From: JAUIAS01 sp030425395
GTDB taxonomy: Bacteria > Pseudomonadota > Alphaproteobacteria > Rhodobacterales > Rhodobacteraceae
Length of the DNA stretch: 64,000 nucleotides
Direction: 5' to 3'
NCBI GenBank assembly: GCA_043553855.1
Contig: CP121336.1
Span: 62,001 to 126,000 of the forward strand
Shown piece by piece: positions 27,582-35,897 of the stretch (within the stretch, counting starts at the first letter, position 1; every line of letters starts with the position of its first letter). The notes below the pieces were generated by a model that worked only from the letters and a program-made list of their open reading frames with translations, made no database searches and was not told the origin of the DNA. Position numbers and translations under genes: made by a program.

Positions 27582-28337
27582 ATGAAACTTGAGACAACAT
27601 GTGCCGTCATCACCGGAGGGGCCTCTGGTCTGGGCGAAGCAACCGCCCGCCACTTTGCCGCCGCAGGCGCGCAGGTGACCGTTCTGGATCGCGATGTTGA
27701 ACGCGGCGAGCGCGTCGCCGAGGAGATCGGCGGCCATTTCGCCCGAACCGATGTGACCGATGAAGCCTCGGTTCAGGGGGCCATCGCACACGCCATGGAT
27801 CGTATGGGACGGATCACTGCCGCGGTGAACTGCGCGGGCATCGCCTATGCGATCAAGACGGTGGGGCGCGACGGGGCGCATCCTCTCGGTGATTTCCAGC
27901 GCACGTTGGACATCAACCTAACCGGCAGTTTCAATGTCGCCCGGTTGGCTGCTTTCGAAATGGCCCGAAACGATCCCGAACCCGACGGCGCACGGGGCGT
28001 GATCGTAAACACTGCATCTATTGCAGCCTATGACGGTCAAAAAGGCCAGACCGCCTACGCCGCCTCAAAGGGGGGTGTTGTGGGCATGACCTTGCCCATG
28101 GCGCGTGATCTGGCTTCGCTTGGCGTGCGGGTGATGACCATTGCACCCGGCACCTTCAAAACCCCGATGCTCGAGGGACTGGGCGAAGAGGTTCAGGCGC
28201 AGCTGGCCGCCGATGTGCCCTGCCCGCCGCGTCTCGGGGATCCGGCGGAATACGCGCGGCTTGCAGGTTTCATCGTCGAGATGGGATATCTCAATGGCGA
28301 GGTGATCCGCATTGATGGCGCATTGCGTATGCGATGA
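27582..28337 (+). CDS. Short-chain dehydrogenase (3-hydroxyacyl-CoA dehydrogenase type 2-like)
   Basis: 251 residues. SDR fold: cofactor loop TGGASGLGEATARHF, NCAGIAY, catalytic serine in NTASIAAYDGQKGQTAYAASKGG with the YxxxK site, and the closing ViRIDGALRMR. Overall it most resembles type II 3-hydroxyacyl-CoA dehydrogenases (human HSD17B10 group), so a role in fatty-acid or branched-chain amino-acid oxidation is likely. The CAGGAGG site fixes the start at 27582. A TetR-like palindrome precedes it, and it overlaps the next gene by four bases. Confidence 0.88.
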   Translation: MKLETTCAVITGGASGLGEATARHFAAAGAQVTVLDRDVERGERVAEEIGGHFARTDVTDEASVQGAIAHAMDRMGRITAAVNCAGIAYAIKTVGRDGAHPLGDFQRTLDINLTGSFNVARLAAFEMARNDPEPDGARGVIVNTASIAAYDGQKGQTAYAASKGGVVGMTLPMARDLASLGVRVMTIAPGTFKTPMLEGLGEEVQAQLAADVPCPPRLGDPAEYARLAGFIVEMGYLNGEVIRIDGALRMR

Positions 28338-28930
28338 TGGCGCGGCAAAACCGGGTCACCCCCAAGGCCGAGATCGTCGCGCATCCCGCGCGCGGCCTGT
28401 TCATGGGCAATCGCGGCATCCTGCACGATGACACCGGCGTGCTCGGACACCGCCGGTGGCGGCTGAAGGGCTGGGTGACCTGTTTGCTGGACTTCAAGGG
28501 CCGCAAGCGAACGCTTGCTGCGCCCGGTCGCTATACCGAGTTATTCTTTTTTGATGAGGCTGTGGCCTTTGCAGCAGGTCACCGACCTTGCGCCGAATGC
28601 CGTCGCTCCGATTACACCGCCTTTCGCGAGGCGGCCGGGATCACCGGCCGCATTAAAGCGTTTGACAAAGACCTGCACGCCGCCCGCGTCATCCCGCGCA
28701 AATGGGCCCAGCGGCACCATGAGGCGCAGGCCGGGGATCTGCCCGACGGGGTGTTTGTCCTGCTTGGCGACGGAACGCCTGCGATGATCAGTGGTGACGC
28801 GGCCATGCCATTTGTGGAGTTTCGCTATCGGCCCGCACAACCGCGGCCGCAAGGCACGGTCACGCTCCTGACCCCACCGCCTCTTGTGGATGCGCTGCGC
28901 GGTGGCTACCGGCTGACCACGCGGGCCTAG
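28334..28930 (+). CDS. Conserved hypothetical protein with CxxC motif
   Basis: 198 residues, family not recognised. It begins with two adjacent ATGs overlapping the dehydrogenase stop. Visible features are a basic N-terminus, GNRGILHDDTGVLGHRRWRLKGWVTCLLDFKGRKR, and a potential metal or nucleic-acid site GHRPCAECRRSDYTAFREA around residues 82-100. HPARGLFMGNRGILHD and RYTELFFFDEAVA look like conserved blocks. No signal peptide or membrane helix. The coupling to a 3-hydroxyacyl-CoA dehydrogenase-like gene is the only functional hint. Confidence 0.75.
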   Translation: MMARQNRVTPKAEIVAHPARGLFMGNRGILHDDTGVLGHRRWRLKGWVTCLLDFKGRKRTLAAPGRYTELFFFDEAVAFAAGHRPCAECRRSDYTAFREAAGITGRIKAFDKDLHAARVIPRKWAQRHHEAQAGDLPDGVFVLLGDGTPAMISGDAAMPFVEFRYRPAQPRPQGTVTLLTPPPLVDALRGGYRLTTRA

Positions 28931-30804
28931 GTGCTCTCAGCCTTTTCTTCCAACGTCAGCCATTCCTCTTCGGCGGCGGCCAGCTTGGTCTGCCGCAGGA
29001 CCAGTGCTTCGGTAGCTTTGCGGAATTTCACCGGTTCACGGGTATAAAGCGCAGGGTCGGCCAGCAGCTCTTCGAGCTTGGCAATCTCACCCTCCAGACG
29101 CGTGATCTCATCCGGCAAGGCCTGAAGACGGTGCTTTTCTGTAAAGGACAAGCCCGCCGCCTTCTTTGGCTTTGCGCCCGGTTCGGGGCTGGCGTCGGTT
29201 GGTTCTCGTCCGTCCGGGCCGTTTTCATGCAGCCCTTTTTCACCTGACCGGCCCTTGCCGGCCTTATGACCACCGGAGCCACCCGAAACCACGGCTTCTG
29301 CTCTTTGCGCCTGATAGTCGCTCCAGCCGCCCGCATAAACCACGGCGCGGCCATCGCCCTCCATTGCAATGGTCGTAGCAGCCACCCGGTCGATGAAATC
29401 GCGGTCGTGGCTGACAAGAAGGACGGTGCCGTCAAATGCGTCCAGAAGCTCCTGCAACAGGTCCAGCGTTTCAAGATCAAGATCGTTGGTCGGTTCGTCG
29501 AGAACCAGCAGGTTCGCGGGCTGCGCCATCAGCTTGGCCAACAACAGCCGCGCCTTTTCGCCCCCCGACAGGGCGCGCACCGGGGCGCGCGCCTGACGTT
29601 CGTCGAACAGAAACTCCTTGAGATACCCGACCACATGTTTGGGCTGACCACGCACCATGATCTGATCGGCCTTGCCCGAAACCCGCATCTCAGGGTCGCC
29701 GGTCAGGCTGTCCCAAAGGCTCATTTCCGGGTCCAGCCGGGCACGGGTCTGATCAAACACCGCGACATCCAGTCCGGTGCCCAGACGGACCGTGCCGCTG
29801 TCGGGGGCCTCTTCGCCCAGCAACATCCTGAGCATCGTGGTCTTGCCGACACCGTTGGGCCCGACAAAGGCCACCCTGTCGCCGCGCTGAATACGCAGGG
29901 AAAACGGGGCCAGAATCGTCTTGTCGCCAAAGGCTTTGGCAATGTCGCGGGCCTCGATCACCAGCTTGCCGGATTTCTGACCGGCCTCCAACGCCATCGC
30001 TGCCGTCCCCTGACGGCGGATCTGCGAGGCGCGCTCGGCCCGTAAGCCCTGCAAGGCCCGCACCCGGCCCTGATTACGTTTGCGTCGCGCGCTGATGCCT
30101 TCCACGGCCCAGCGACCCTCGGCCTTGATTTTGCGATCCAGCTTGTGTCGCGCCATGTCCTCTTCCGCCCAGACCGTATCGCGCCAATCCTCAAAGGCGG
30201 CGAAACCCTTGTCCTGTCGCCGCACGACGCCGCGATCGACCCACAGCGTGGCGCGGGTCAATGCCCGCAGAAAGGCCCGGTCGTGGCTGATGATCACCAC
30301 CGCCGCCCGCGAGGCGGACAATTCCCGTTCCAGCCAGCCGATCGCCTCTACATCCAGATGGTTTGTCGGCTCGTCCAAGAGCATCAGATCCGGCTCACGG
30401 GCCATCAGCGCGGCCAAGGCTGCGCGCCTCTTCTCACCGCCGCTGGCCGTTGAAACGGGGCGGGACGGGTCAAACTTGAGCCCTTCGCCCGCTCGCTCCA
30501 CGCGGTAGAGCTCGCCCGGCTCCAGCCCATGCGCCGCAAAATCACCCAGCGTCTCGAACCCGCTCATATCCGGGTCCTGCTCCATATATCCAACGCTTTG
30601 CCCGGGTGGCAGGATAACCGAACCCTGATCGGCTTCGACGATCCCGGCCATCACCTTCATCAAGGTGGATTTCCCCGATCCATTGCGCCCGACAAGCGCC
30701 ACGCGCTCGCCCTCCTGCACAACAAGATCAAGACCGTCAAAAACCGGATCTCCCCCGAAGGTCAGGGAAATTCCACTCAGCTGAAGAAGGGGTGCACGCG
30801 CCAT
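28927..30804 (-). CDS. ABC-F ATPase (Uup-like)
   Basis: 625 residues, two ATP-binding cassettes without membrane domain. First cassette: GRNGSGKSTLMKVMAG, SGGEKRRAALAALM and LLLDEPTNHLDVEAIGWLE. Second: GPNGVGKTTMLRMLLG, SGGEKARLLLAKL and LLVLDEPTNDLDLETL. The linker is basic (KIKAEGRWAVEGISARRKRNQGR), and the last about 70 residues are a charged coiled coil, as in Uup. ABC-F proteins act on ribosomes or on DNA branch points; the C-terminal coiled coil favours Uup. Converges on the CxxC gene with a 4-base overlap. Confidence 0.9.
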   Translation of the reverse strand: MARAPLLQLSGISLTFGGDPVFDGLDLVVQEGERVALVGRNGSGKSTLMKVMAGIVEADQGSVILPPGQSVGYMEQDPDMSGFETLGDFAAHGLEPGELYRVERAGEGLKFDPSRPVSTASGGEKRRAALAALMAREPDLMLLDEPTNHLDVEAIGWLERELSASRAAVVIISHDRAFLRALTRATLWVDRGVVRRQDKGFAAFEDWRDTVWAEEDMARHKLDRKIKAEGRWAVEGISARRKRNQGRVRALQGLRAERASQIRRQGTAAMALEAGQKSGKLVIEARDIAKAFGDKTILAPFSLRIQRGDRVAFVGPNGVGKTTMLRMLLGEEAPDSGTVRLGTGLDVAVFDQTRARLDPEMSLWDSLTGDPEMRVSGKADQIMVRGQPKHVVGYLKEFLFDERQARAPVRALSGGEKARLLLAKLMAQPANLLVLDEPTNDLDLETLDLLQELLDAFDGTVLLVSHDRDFIDRVAATTIAMEGDGRAVVYAGGWSDYQAQRAEAVVSGGSGGHKAGKGRSGEKGLHENGPDGREPTDASPEPGAKPKKAAGLSFTEKHRLQALPDEITRLEGEIAKLEELLADPALYTREPVKFRKATEALVLRQTKLAAAEEEWLTLEEKAEST

Positions 30805-30870
30805 GCAGGGCAGCTATCCCCCAGCCCGCGCCGCGTCAAGCGTGCCACCGACCGAGAGCGCCCTGCCTCC

Positions 30871-30894
30871 TGCTTCTTTCTCGTTCCAAATACC
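30871..30894 (-). repeat. Dispersed intergenic element, copy E
   Basis: On the minus strand: GGGTATTTGGAACGAG then AAAGAAGCA, two bases after the olsB stop. Identical to copy A over the shared 24 bases. Confidence 0.8.
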
Positions 30895-30896
30895 CA

Positions 30897-31685
30897 TTAC
30901 CCGGCCACCGCCCTGAGCAAACGCTTGCGGGCCGGGGGAATCGCGGCAATTTCAAGCCCGGTAAACACGTGGAACGTTCCAAGGCCCCGATCAATCACCA
31001 CATGATCACTGACCCAACCACCCATTGCCAGATAGGTGCGCAGCAGCGGCGGCATCACCTGCATCGCCCTGCGCGCGTCAGGCTTGCGCCGCAACCGCGC
31101 GGCAAAACGATAGACCTCGGGGGCCAGAACACCCGGACGCCAGCGCGGCGGTGCCAGGTGGCGCACCCGCAACAACGCCAAAGCCTCGTAATAGGGGCGC
31201 GGATCAATGCCCGCAAAGGACGAGCAGCCAAACAGCATCTCGATCCCGTCGCGATCTACCTGCGCGGTCAGCGCCCCCCACGCAACCCGCAGGATATCCG
31301 GGTCATGATGCGCCGGGTGCATACAGAACCGGCCCAGTTCCAACATTGGTCCGCCAAAGGCGGCCAGCGCGCCGAGGTCATAGAACTGCGCAGCATAGCT
31401 GCTGCCAAGGGCGTCGGCCCCGGTCACAGGCAGCACCCGAAAACAGCAGACAAGCTGCCCCGTTTCACAATGCTCCACCATCATGTGGGTGCATCGCGCG
31501 TCATGGGCGTCGTGATCCGGGGTCCCGGTGCCAAAGGCCAACGCGCGCAGGGCTTGGGTGGCTGACACATCCTGTGCCGATACGGCCGCGCGCACTTGGT
31601 ATCGCCCCTTGGAAAACACCGGGTTCCCGGAGGCTGCACGCCCCGATCCATACCGTTCTGATTCTGTCAGGTCCGATCCCGTCAC
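30897..31685 (-). CDS. olsB: L-ornithine N-alpha-acyltransferase OlsB
   Basis: 262 residues. Transfers a 3-hydroxyacyl chain from acyl-ACP to ornithine, the first step of ornithine-lipid synthesis. It has the GNAT/autoinducer-synthase-like fold of the family: YQVRAAVSAQDVSATQALRALAFG, THMMVEH, FRVLP, YDLGALAAFGGPMLELGRFCMHP, WGALTAQVDRDGIEMLFGCSSFAGID and a C-terminal LLRTYLAMGGWVSDHVVIDRGLGTFHVF. The start codon is GTG at 31685. It lies 38 bases after bamE on the same strand. OlsA, the second acyltransferase, is not in the window. Confidence 0.87.
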   Translation of the reverse strand: MTGSDLTESERYGSGRAASGNPVFSKGRYQVRAAVSAQDVSATQALRALAFGTGTPDHDAHDARCTHMMVEHCETGQLVCCFRVLPVTGADALGSSYAAQFYDLGALAAFGGPMLELGRFCMHPAHHDPDILRVAWGALTAQVDRDGIEMLFGCSSFAGIDPRPYYEALALLRVRHLAPPRWRPGVLAPEVYRFAARLRRKPDARRAMQVMPPLLRTYLAMGGWVSDHVVIDRGLGTFHVFTGLEIAAIPPARKRLLRAVAG

Positions 31686-31723
31686 GACCGTCGCGGCCCC
31701 GGCGCTTGCATCACGTGCAACCG

Positions 31724-32191
31724 TTACTCCAGCAACGCGCTCGGGTTGATGCGGCCAAGGTTGCCCAGCAACTGGCGAATGAACGTCTGGCTCGACACGC
31801 TGGATTCGGTCACCCGGCGCGACAGCCGCACCGTGCGTCCGTCCTCAAGACCGTAGCGTTCGATGTTGCGCACCACGCCACGCTGATCGAATGTCACCGC
31901 GACAAGCTGCCGTTCGACAACTTCGGGTTGGCGGATGCCAAAGTGGCGCATCTTGGTCGATACGTAGTAATACCCGCTCTCGTTCAGCACCCCAGAAGAT
32001 GACGGCGCGCCAAGGGTTTCGGCCACGCTGTCGCGGGTATCGACCCCGACGACCACGTTTTCCAGTTCGCTATCGCTGGGCACGTAGCCGTGGTTACGGT
32101 AGATCGACGAACACCCCGCCACTGCCACGAGCACAAGCCCCAGCATAAGCGGACGAAGTTTCCCGACACGTGTTCCTGCGGTCTTGGTCAT
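31724..32191 (-). CDS. bamE: Outer-membrane assembly lipoprotein BamE (SmpA)
   Basis: 155 residues. A lipoprotein signal with lipobox LVAVAGC (cysteine near residue 26) is followed by the SmpA/OmlA fold: HGYVPSDSELENVVVGVDTRDSVAETLGAPSSSG, GYYYVSTKMRHFGI and VAVTFDQRGVVRNIERYGLEDGR. Part of the Bam complex that inserts beta-barrels such as LptD. A good promoter precedes it. Co-transcribed with olsB, so two envelope functions share one unit. Confidence 0.92.
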   Translation of the reverse strand: MTKTAGTRVGKLRPLMLGLVLVAVAGCSSIYRNHGYVPSDSELENVVVGVDTRDSVAETLGAPSSSGVLNESGYYYVSTKMRHFGIRQPEVVERQLVAVTFDQRGVVRNIERYGLEDGRTVRLSRRVTESSVSSQTFIRQLLGNLGRINPSALLE

Positions 32192-32230
32192 GTCTGCCCT
32201 CTTGCTTCGGCGGTGGTTGCCACTTACTTC

Positions 32231-32259
32231 GGATTACAGAAGCTAGCCCCAACGTTCAA
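32231..32259 (-). promoter_or_regulatory. Sigma70-type promoter for bamE
   Basis: On the minus strand, TTGAAC (32259-32254), 17-base spacer, TAATCC (32236-32231). The transcript would start about 33 bases before the bamE ATG. Confidence 0.5.
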
Positions 32260-32275
32260 GAAACGAAAGCACATC

Positions 32276-32833
32276 ATGACCGCATCCCCTGTCTTTCGCG
32301 TGGCCGATCTGTCTTCGGCGGTCCCTCAGCGCTTTGATCTGCGCCCAGAATCCGACCTGCGCGCCACGATTGCGGCCGAACTTGACCTGTCCGCGCTGCG
32401 CAAGCTGTCTTTTGTCGGCGAAATCCGGCCAGCCGGGAAACGCGATTGGGAACTGGTGGCCAAGCTGGGGGCCACCGTTGTGCAGCCCTGCGTTGTCACT
32501 CTGGACCCTGTGACCACGCGGCTCGACACGGACGTACGCCGCCTGTTTTGTGCCAAACTGCCCGAAACCAACGACGAAGAAGTCGAAATGCCCGATGACG
32601 ACACCATTGAACCGCTGGGCGACGTCATCAACGTTCAGACCGTCATGACCGAAGCCCTTGCGCTGGCATTGCCACTTTATCCGCGCGCCTCTGGCGCGGA
32701 ACTGGGAGAGGCGGTCTTTGCCGCGCCCGATGTCGCCCCCATGCGCGACGAAGATGCCCGCCCCTTTGCCGCCCTGTCGCAGCTGCGCGATCAACTGGTC
32801 AGCAACGATCCCGAAACTGATTCCAAGACGTGA
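32276..32833 (+). CDS. DUF177 (YceD-like) protein
   Basis: 185 residues, DUF177 family. N-terminal FRVADLSSAVPQRFDLRPE and central LSFVGEIRPAGKRDWELVAKLGATVVQPCVVTLDPVTTRLDTDVRRLFC match the alphaproteobacterial form, and an acidic EEVEMPDDDTIEPLGDVINVQTVMTEALALALPLYPR follows. YceD proteins precede rpmF almost everywhere and have been linked to 23S rRNA stability. Here a 304-base gap separates it from rpmF. The start at 32276 is chosen because the family N-terminus begins there; the ribosome site is weak. Confidence 0.9.
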   Translation: MTASPVFRVADLSSAVPQRFDLRPESDLRATIAAELDLSALRKLSFVGEIRPAGKRDWELVAKLGATVVQPCVVTLDPVTTRLDTDVRRLFCAKLPETNDEEVEMPDDDTIEPLGDVINVQTVMTEALALALPLYPRASGAELGEAVFAAPDVAPMRDEDARPFAALSQLRDQLVSNDPETDSKT

Positions 32834-33137
32834 CCCCGGAAGCCCCGGACGGATCATCCGGGCGATCATTGTCCCGGCAGCCGCCGAATCCTGACAGGGT
32901 GCCCTGTCAAACACTGTGCCGGACAGGTGCGAACGGCCCATCCGGTCCCGCCGATTTGGGCAGCTTGCGAAAATCTGCTTGCGACTCTCCGAATTCGCAG
33001 TATTTTCGCCGCCTCATCGGAATTAGCGTTGGACAAAGCGTGGGCCGCGGCCTAAACGCTCGTCACGCCGCAAGGAACGATATTGAAAACCCGCCGGTCG
33101 CCCGGAGCGCCGGCCCCAGTAAGGCAAAGGTTGAGAC
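32834..33137 (+). other. Intergenic region with rpmF promoter and leader
   Basis: 304 bases without a gene. It contains one reasonable promoter (32979-33006), and a GCCGG...CCGGC stem (33093-33114) in what would be a leader of about 125 bases before rpmF. An L32 leader element for autoregulation is possible but not demonstrated. The first 140 bases show nothing clear beyond GC-rich short inverted repeats. Confidence 0.4.
32979..33006 (+). promoter_or_regulatory. Putative promoter for rpmF operon
   Basis: TTGCGA (32979-32984), 16-base spacer, TATTTT (33001-33006). Confidence 0.45.
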
Positions 33138-33344
33138 ATGGCTGTCCAACAGAACAAAGTTTCCAAATCGCGCCGCAACAACCGTCGCGCGCACGATGCG
33201 CTGGTTGCTGCGAACCCGAACGAATGTGCAAACTGTGGCGAGATGAAACGCCCGCACCACGTTTGCGCGTCCTGTGGCCACTACGATGACCGTGAAGTCG
33301 TCGCGATGGCCGAGGAAATCGATTTGGACGAAGACGCGGCCTGA
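33138..33344 (+). CDS. rpmF: 50S ribosomal protein L32
   Basis: 68 residues. Starts MAVQQNKVSKSRRNNRRAHDAL, the L32 signature, followed by the zinc-ribbon cysteines CANCGEMKRPHHVCASCGHYDDREVV. AAAGGTTGAGAC precedes the ATG. First gene of the rpmF-plsX-fabH group, which links ribosome and membrane-lipid synthesis in most proteobacteria. Confidence 0.97.
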   Translation: MAVQQNKVSKSRRNNRRAHDALVAANPNECANCGEMKRPHHVCASCGHYDDREVVAMAEEIDLDEDAA

Positions 33345-33378
33345 GCCGGAAGATCTGGCGGGTCAATCGGTGACGGAT

Positions 33379-34515
33379 ATGTCCGATCATAACGCTCCGA
33401 GTCCCGGCAAAATCATCCTATCGGTTGATGCGATGGGCGGCGACTCAGGCCCTGCCACGGTGGTGGCGGGTCTGGCACGCTACGCAAAATCCGATCCGTC
33501 CGTCTCTTTTCTTTTGCACGGCCCGCGGGACGTGCTGACCCCGCTGGTTTTGCGCCGGCGGGGTTTGTCTGATCGCGTTGAGATCATCCACGCCGAAGAC
33601 GTGGTCACCATGGAAGACAAGCCAAGCCACGTCATGCGGCATGGCAAGGGCACGTCGATGTGGTCGACCATCGCCGCGGTGCACGACGGGCGCGCGTCCG
33701 GGGCTGTTTCCTGCGGCAATACGGGTGCGTTGATGGCGTTGTCGATGCTGCAATTGCGCCGCCTGCCCGGCGTGATCCGGCCCGCCATCGCGGTGTTCTG
33801 GCCCTCGCTCAACCCGCAGGGCTTCAACGTGATGCTGGACGTGGGTGCGGATGTGCGGGCCGACGCGCAGGATCTGCTGCAATATGCGATGATGGGCGGT
33901 TCCTATGCCCGAAACGGTTTGGGCCTTGCCCGGCCGCGCATCGGGCTGCTGAACGTGGGCACCGAAGAACACAAGGGCCGCGCCGAGCTGAAAGAGGCCC
34001 ACGAATTGATCGGCACGTTTTCCGAACGCGCCAATTTCGAATACGTCGGCTTTGTCGAAGGTGGCGATATCCCCGGCAAGACGGCAGATGTGATCGTCAC
34101 CGACGGATTCACTGGAAACGTGGCGCTGAAAACCGGCGAAGGCACTGCCGGGCTGGTGGGCGATCTTCTGCGCGAGGCGTTCAGCTATTCGCCAATGTCG
34201 CGGCTGGCATCCCTGTTGGCGTTGACCTCTCTCAAACGGTTGAAAAAGCGGATTGATCCGCGCCGTGTGAACGGTGGGGTCTTTCTTGGGTTGAACGGCA
34301 CGGTGGTCAAAAGCCACGGAGGGGCCGACGACACCGGGGTTGCCGCGGCGGTCGGGCTGGCGGTGCGACTAGCCCAGTCGGGCTTTGCCGAAAAGCTGGC
34401 CGCGCGGGTTGCAAGTGCAGCCGCGCTGACACAGGATACCGATGGGGACAACGGCACTGACGACACCGCTGCCACCCCGGGTTCCATAACCGAGGAAGGA
34501 CAGGCACAGACATGA
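33379..34515 (+). CDS. plsX: Phosphate acyltransferase PlsX
   Basis: 378 residues. Makes acyl-phosphate from acyl-ACP for phosphatidic acid synthesis with PlsY. Signatures: ILSVDAMGGDSGPATVVAGL, SMWSTIAAVHDGRASGAVSCGNTGALMALSM, the LLNVGTEEHKG block, VEGGDIPGKTADVIVTDGFTGNVALKTGEG, and GGVFLGLNGTVVKSHGGAD. The ATG at 33379 is likely; a GTG three codons earlier is possible. An acidic, threonine-rich tail follows residue 350. The stop overlaps the fabH start (ATGA). Confidence 0.95.
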   Translation: MSDHNAPSPGKIILSVDAMGGDSGPATVVAGLARYAKSDPSVSFLLHGPRDVLTPLVLRRRGLSDRVEIIHAEDVVTMEDKPSHVMRHGKGTSMWSTIAAVHDGRASGAVSCGNTGALMALSMLQLRRLPGVIRPAIAVFWPSLNPQGFNVMLDVGADVRADAQDLLQYAMMGGSYARNGLGLARPRIGLLNVGTEEHKGRAELKEAHELIGTFSERANFEYVGFVEGGDIPGKTADVIVTDGFTGNVALKTGEGTAGLVGDLLREAFSYSPMSRLASLLALTSLKRLKKRIDPRRVNGGVFLGLNGTVVKSHGGADDTGVAAAVGLAVRLAQSGFAEKLAARVASAAALTQDTDGDNGTDDTAATPGSITEEGQAQT

Positions 34516-35483
34516 CCTTGCGCGCTGTCGTGGCCGGTGTTGGCCACTATTTGCCGGAACGGGTGGTGCCGAACAGCGAATTCGAAAAGACGCTGGACAC
34601 ATCGGACGAATGGATCAGGGCCCGTTCGGGCATCGAGCGTCGGCATTTCGCCGCCGAAGGCGAAACAACATCCGATCTGGGTGCCGCCGCGGCACGCGCG
34701 GCATTGCGCGATGCGGACATGACCGCAGACGACATCGACGCCATTATCGTGGCCACATCGACCGCCGATCTGACGTTCCCGTCAGCCGCAACGATGGTTC
34801 AGGCCGCACTGGGCATGGAGCGCGGCTTTGCCTTTGACGTGCAGGCCGTCTGCGCAGGCTTTGCCTTTGCGCTGGCCAATGCCAATGCTCTGATCCTGTC
34901 AGGTCAGGCGGAACGCGTTCTGGTCATCGGTGCGGAAACCTTTTCGCGTATCATGGACTGGACGGATCGCGCCACATGCGTTCTGTTCGGCGATGGTGCT
35001 GGTGCGCTCATCCTTGAAGCGCGCACCGGAACCGGCACCGCGCAGGATCGCGGCATTCTGGCCACCGATCTCAATTCCGACGGACGCTATCGCGACCTGC
35101 TCTATGTCGACGGCGGCGTCAGCACCCAGACCACGGGTGTGTTGCGCATGCAGGGCAATCAGGTTTTCCGGCACGCCGTCGAAAAGCTGGCCAAAACGGC
35201 GGAAACCGCATTGGAGAAGGCCGGCCTTACGGCATCCGATGTGGATTGGATCGTCCCGCATCAGGCAAACATCCGCATCATTCAGGGCACCGCCAAGAAG
35301 ATGGGCCTTCCCATGGAAAAGGTCGTCGTGACCGTTCAGGATCACGGCAACACCTCTGCCGCATCGATTCCCCTCGCCCTGTCTGTCGGCAAGGCGCGCG
35401 GCCAGATCAAGACCGGCGATCTGGTCGTAACCGAAGCAATTGGCGGCGGATTGGCCTGGGGGGCCGTTGTTCTGCGCTGGTAA
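34512..35483 (+). CDS. fabH: 3-oxoacyl-ACP synthase III FabH
   Basis: 323 residues. Starts fatty-acid synthesis by condensing acetyl-CoA with malonyl-ACP. The thiolase-fold catalytic triad is visible: cysteine in FDVQAVCAGFAFAL, histidine in IVPHQANIRII and asparagine in DHGNTSAASIPLAL. Other family blocks are RSGIERRHFAAEGETTSDLG and GDGAGALILEA. Coupled to plsX, so both early acyl-chain steps are made together. Confidence 0.97.
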   Translation: MTLRAVVAGVGHYLPERVVPNSEFEKTLDTSDEWIRARSGIERRHFAAEGETTSDLGAAAARAALRDADMTADDIDAIIVATSTADLTFPSAATMVQAALGMERGFAFDVQAVCAGFAFALANANALILSGQAERVLVIGAETFSRIMDWTDRATCVLFGDGAGALILEARTGTGTAQDRGILATDLNSDGRYRDLLYVDGGVSTQTTGVLRMQGNQVFRHAVEKLAKTAETALEKAGLTASDVDWIVPHQANIRIIQGTAKKMGLPMEKVVVTVQDHGNTSAASIPLALSVGKARGQIKTGDLVVTEAIGGGLAWGAVVLRW

Positions 35484-35527
35484 AGCCCCGAAATACCGCA
35501 AAAACAAGCCCTTGCAAGCCATTGATA

Positions 35528-35557
35528 TTGACTCCGAATTTCAGGCGCACGTATGCT
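35528..35557 (+). promoter_or_regulatory. Sigma70-type promoter for ihfA
   Basis: TTGACT (35528-35533), 18-base spacer, TATGCT (35552-35557). Start of transcription near 35564, with AAGGGGGA before the ATG at 35581. Confidence 0.55.
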
Positions 35558-35580
35558 GCTTGGAAAATAAGGGGGATGGT

Positions 35581-35883
35581 ATGGGTGAAAAGACATTGAC
35601 CCGCATGGATCTGAGCGAAGCGGTGTTTCGCGAAATGGGTCTGTCGCGGAATGAAAGCGCGCAATTGGTCGAAAGCATGTTGGAACACATGTCCGACGCG
35701 CTTGTGAAAGGCGAACAGGTCAAAATCTCGTCGTTCGGAACATTCAGCGTGCGCGAAAAATCGGCCCGCGTTGGCCGCAACCCCAAGACCGGTGAAGAGG
35801 TCCCGATTCAGCCTCGGCGCGTTCTGACCTTTCGGCCGTCGCACCTGATGAAAGACCGTGTCGCCGCCGGCAACAAGAGCTGA
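35581..35883 (+). CDS. ihfA: Integration host factor subunit alpha
   Basis: 100 residues. DNA-bending nucleoid protein, partner of IhfB. Begins TLTRMDLSEAVFREMGLSRNESAQLVE, with the HU/IHF DNA-binding arm KISSFGTFSVREKSARVGRNPKTGEEVPIQPRRVLTFRPSHLMKDRV. The RNPKTGE-proline tip that intercalates in the minor groove is intact. The ATG at 35581 follows AAGGGGGATGGT and has its own promoter downstream of fabH. A MerR gene follows after 14 bases. Confidence 0.96.
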   Translation: MGEKTLTRMDLSEAVFREMGLSRNESAQLVESMLEHMSDALVKGEQVKISSFGTFSVREKSARVGRNPKTGEEVPIQPRRVLTFRPSHLMKDRVAAGNKS

Positions 35884-35897
35884 GCGAGCACAGGAAT

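Noticed and set aside
25159..27600. Two very long mutually antisense open frames over anmK and tyrS
   Set aside because: Each real gene occupies only part of its frame; the extensions mirror the opposite gene and show no domains.
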